Of a DNA stretch of 58,059 bases, positions 56,555 through 58,059 are shown one piece after another. How positions within the stretch are numbered: the stretch's first letter is position 1; each line of letters begins with the position of its first letter. The notes under the pieces were generated by a model. That model was not told the origin of the DNA and made no database searches. It saw nothing but the letters and a program-made list of their open reading frames with translations. The position numbers and the translations under genes were made by a program. The stretch is from Planctomycetota bacterium (GTDB taxonomy: Bacteria; Planctomycetota; Phycisphaerae; Phycisphaerales; UBA1924), in contig JAFEBN010000224.1 of NCBI GenBank assembly GCA_018242645.1, forward strand, positions 1 to 58,059. The letters are read 5' to 3'.

Positions 56555-57949
56555 TCAGGGAACGATCTTTACATCGCTGAACTGTTCGACGAGCATCTCG
56601 TAAAGCAGCTTGATGTCTTCATCGCCGAGGCGGACGCAGCCCATCGACTTCTGCTGGCCGATGGAATCCGGCTCGATGGTGCCGTGCAGGCCGTAACCGG
56701 TGACCGCCTTGCTTTCGCCGATGCCTTCGATACCCATCCAGTACTCGCCGATGGGGTTCTTGGGGTCGTTGGCATCGAACTTCTGGCCGGTCTGCGGATT
56801 CACCCAGTGGGGATTGACGAGCTTGCTCTTGGGCTTGATCACAAAGCTGCCGACCGGCGTGCTGTTGCCCGTGCCAAGGCCGACCTTGAACGAGCGGATG
56901 AAGGTCCACGAGTCCGGATCGTCCGGCGAACCCTGGAAAAGATCGAGCCGGTAATCACCCTTGTGGACGATCGCGTGGAACGGCCCGCGCACGAGCTTGA
57001 GTTTCTGGCCCACTTTCAGCGTGTTGCCCTTGACGCCGTTGATGCGCTCGATGAGACGCCAGTCAACCGCGAGTTCGCGATTGCGAGTGATCTTGATGAG
57101 ATTGTCGCCGCTCTTGACGACGTATTCCTCGGCCATCGGGTCGCCGGCGAAGACCTTGGGAGAGAAGAGCAGGTCCGCGTTGATCGCCGCGAGCCGCTGG
57201 CGGATGCGTTCCTGATCGTCGCGCACCGCGTTGGGGTTCCGCAGGGCTTTGTTGAGCAGCGTGCGGGCGCCGAGCAGGTCGCCGGTGGCGGCCCGCTGCT
57301 CCGCGGCCTGGATCTGCTGCGTCACTTCGCTGGTGCTGCTGGTCGGCGTGAGCGTGGTCGAGCCCGGAGAAGAGGGCGAGGCCGACGGATTCGAGCCCGT
57401 CCCAGGGGTGCCGGCAGGCGTGATGGTGGTGGGGGTGCTGCTGGTGGTCGGTGCGGGCGCGGGGCTGGGCGTCAGGTCCTTGCGGGTCACATCGACCGGT
57501 GCCGGGCGGCCGGAGGAATCCGCCCCGGGCGTTGTGGTTGGCGCGAACGGAGCGGTCGGGTTTCCCGTCGGCGAAGGAGTGGAGGTCGTTTGCGAGCCGG
57601 CGGGCGGCGTGATTGGGGCGTCGGTCTTGATGGGTGTCGGGTTGGTTCCGCCGCCGGCCGGGGTGAGCGAGGGGGTGGAGCTCGCGAGCGAGGTCGCGGG
57701 GTGAACGGGCTTGGGTTCGGTGCCGGTCTTGTTGGCGACGGTCTGGGTCTTGGTGTCGCCGGGGGGAAGTGTGCTGGTCGCGGAGCGGCGATTCAGCATG
57801 GTGATGATGCCCCACACGCTGCCCGCCGCCAGTACGAGCACGGCCGCGGCGATGACCGCCTTGCGGATGCCGGTCTGGGCGGTGCGCTGGTTGTACACAT
57901 ACGAACGACCGATCTCGGTCTGACGCTCGGTCTGGGAAGGAAGGGCCAT
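56555..57949 (-). CDS. L,D-transpeptidase (YkuD) with a LysM domain
   Basis: The 464-residue product has a short cytoplasmic N-terminus, one membrane helix (about 30-50), a long Pro/Thr/Ser-rich linker (about 55-205), an alpha-helical segment, a LysM domain (EEYVVKSGDNLIKI..., about 275-325) and a YkuD catalytic domain (about 330-464) with the active-site pattern HGTIEPDSIGQQKSMGCVRL (Cys nucleophile). It forms 3-3 crosslinks or anchors proteins to peptidoglycan. GGAGG 6-7 bases before ATG 57949 fixes the start. GATAAT further upstream on the minus strand is a possible -10. Presence implies a peptidoglycan wall. Confidence 0.93.
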   Translation of the reverse strand: MALPSQTERQTEIGRSYVYNQRTAQTGIRKAVIAAAVLVLAAGSVWGIITMLNRRSATSTLPPGDTKTQTVANKTGTEPKPVHPATSLASSTPSLTPAGGGTNPTPIKTDAPITPPAGSQTTSTPSPTGNPTAPFAPTTTPGADSSGRPAPVDVTRKDLTPSPAPAPTTSSTPTTITPAGTPGTGSNPSASPSSPGSTTLTPTSSTSEVTQQIQAAEQRAATGDLLGARTLLNKALRNPNAVRDDQERIRQRLAAINADLLFSPKVFAGDPMAEEYVVKSGDNLIKITRNRELAVDWRLIERINGVKGNTLKVGQKLKLVRGPFHAIVHKGDYRLDLFQGSPDDPDSWTFIRSFKVGLGTGNSTPVGSFVIKPKSKLVNPHWVNPQTGQKFDANDPKNPIGEYWMGIEGIGESKAVTGYGLHGTIEPDSIGQQKSMGCVRLGDEDIKLLYEMLVEQFSDVKIVP

Positions 57950-58059
57950 TCTCAACCTCCATGCAATCGATGAGCCGAATCGGCCCATTATCGACCCGCG
58001 GGCCTGCCGCGGCACAATCAGGAGCGTCGCGACCGGATTTCGCGAGTCTCGGTCACGAC

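Overview
The window reads as a chromosomal segment of a high-GC, Gram-negative-type bacterium, most likely a planctomycete of the class Phycisphaerae. This is inferred from a signal-peptide protein ending in a Pro-Gly / hydrophobic / Arg-rich sorting tail, an exosortase, a Ser/Thr kinase with a C-terminal repeat domain, several PilZ proteins, and outer-membrane-type export and lipoprotein genes. I see no phage, insertion sequence, CRISPR array or integration site. Genes are densely packed on both strands, and convergent neighbours often touch or overlap.

Layout. 1-7.2 kb: the end of a membrane-anchored protein of unknown function, then uvrA, a tiny membrane protein and uvrB on the minus strand. 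7.4-11.9 kb: a PilZ/J-domain fusion, then an FtsX/MacB-type ABC exporter (permease and ATPase) and gcvH. 12.4-15.3 kb: a TIM-barrel protein carrying a large charged insert, cmk and a PlsC-type acyltransferase. 15.3-18.6 kb: cydAB (bd oxidase) and elbB. 18.7-28 kb: an APC permease with a UspA-like tail, a secreted protein with a PEP-CTERM-like tail, a UvrD/PcrA helicase, a DUF4139 protein, a lipoprotein, ispF, an SDR enzyme and an entericidin-like lipoprotein.

28-44.7 kb is the most coherent block: an exopolysaccharide/exosortase locus on the minus strand. In transcription order it holds a Wza-type export lipoprotein, an exosortase with a C-terminal EpsI-like domain, a 1527-residue TPR protein, a Wzz/BY-kinase-type protein with a degenerate P-loop, a sugar-nucleotide epimerase, a WecA-type initiating transferase, an orphan ParA, a VanZ-like protein and MurJ. 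The likely model is export and assembly of a surface polysaccharide coupled to processing of tail-anchored proteins, of which one candidate substrate lies at 20.8 kb.

44.9-58 kb: lipA (pairing with gcvH in lipoate metabolism), a Ser/Thr kinase with repeats, an HD-GYP protein, tRNA-His(GTG), an EVE-domain protein, two tandem PilZ / receiver-like / HPt-like paralogues that have lost phosphorelay residues, gyrB, a multi-pass DUF6159-type membrane protein and a LysM/L,D-transpeptidase. Three PilZ proteins plus an HD-GYP protein make c-di-GMP signalling a second theme.

A recurring GCTANNNT-like element a few to about 30 bases before many start codons looks like the local -10 promoter element and suggests several mRNAs are leaderless or nearly so.
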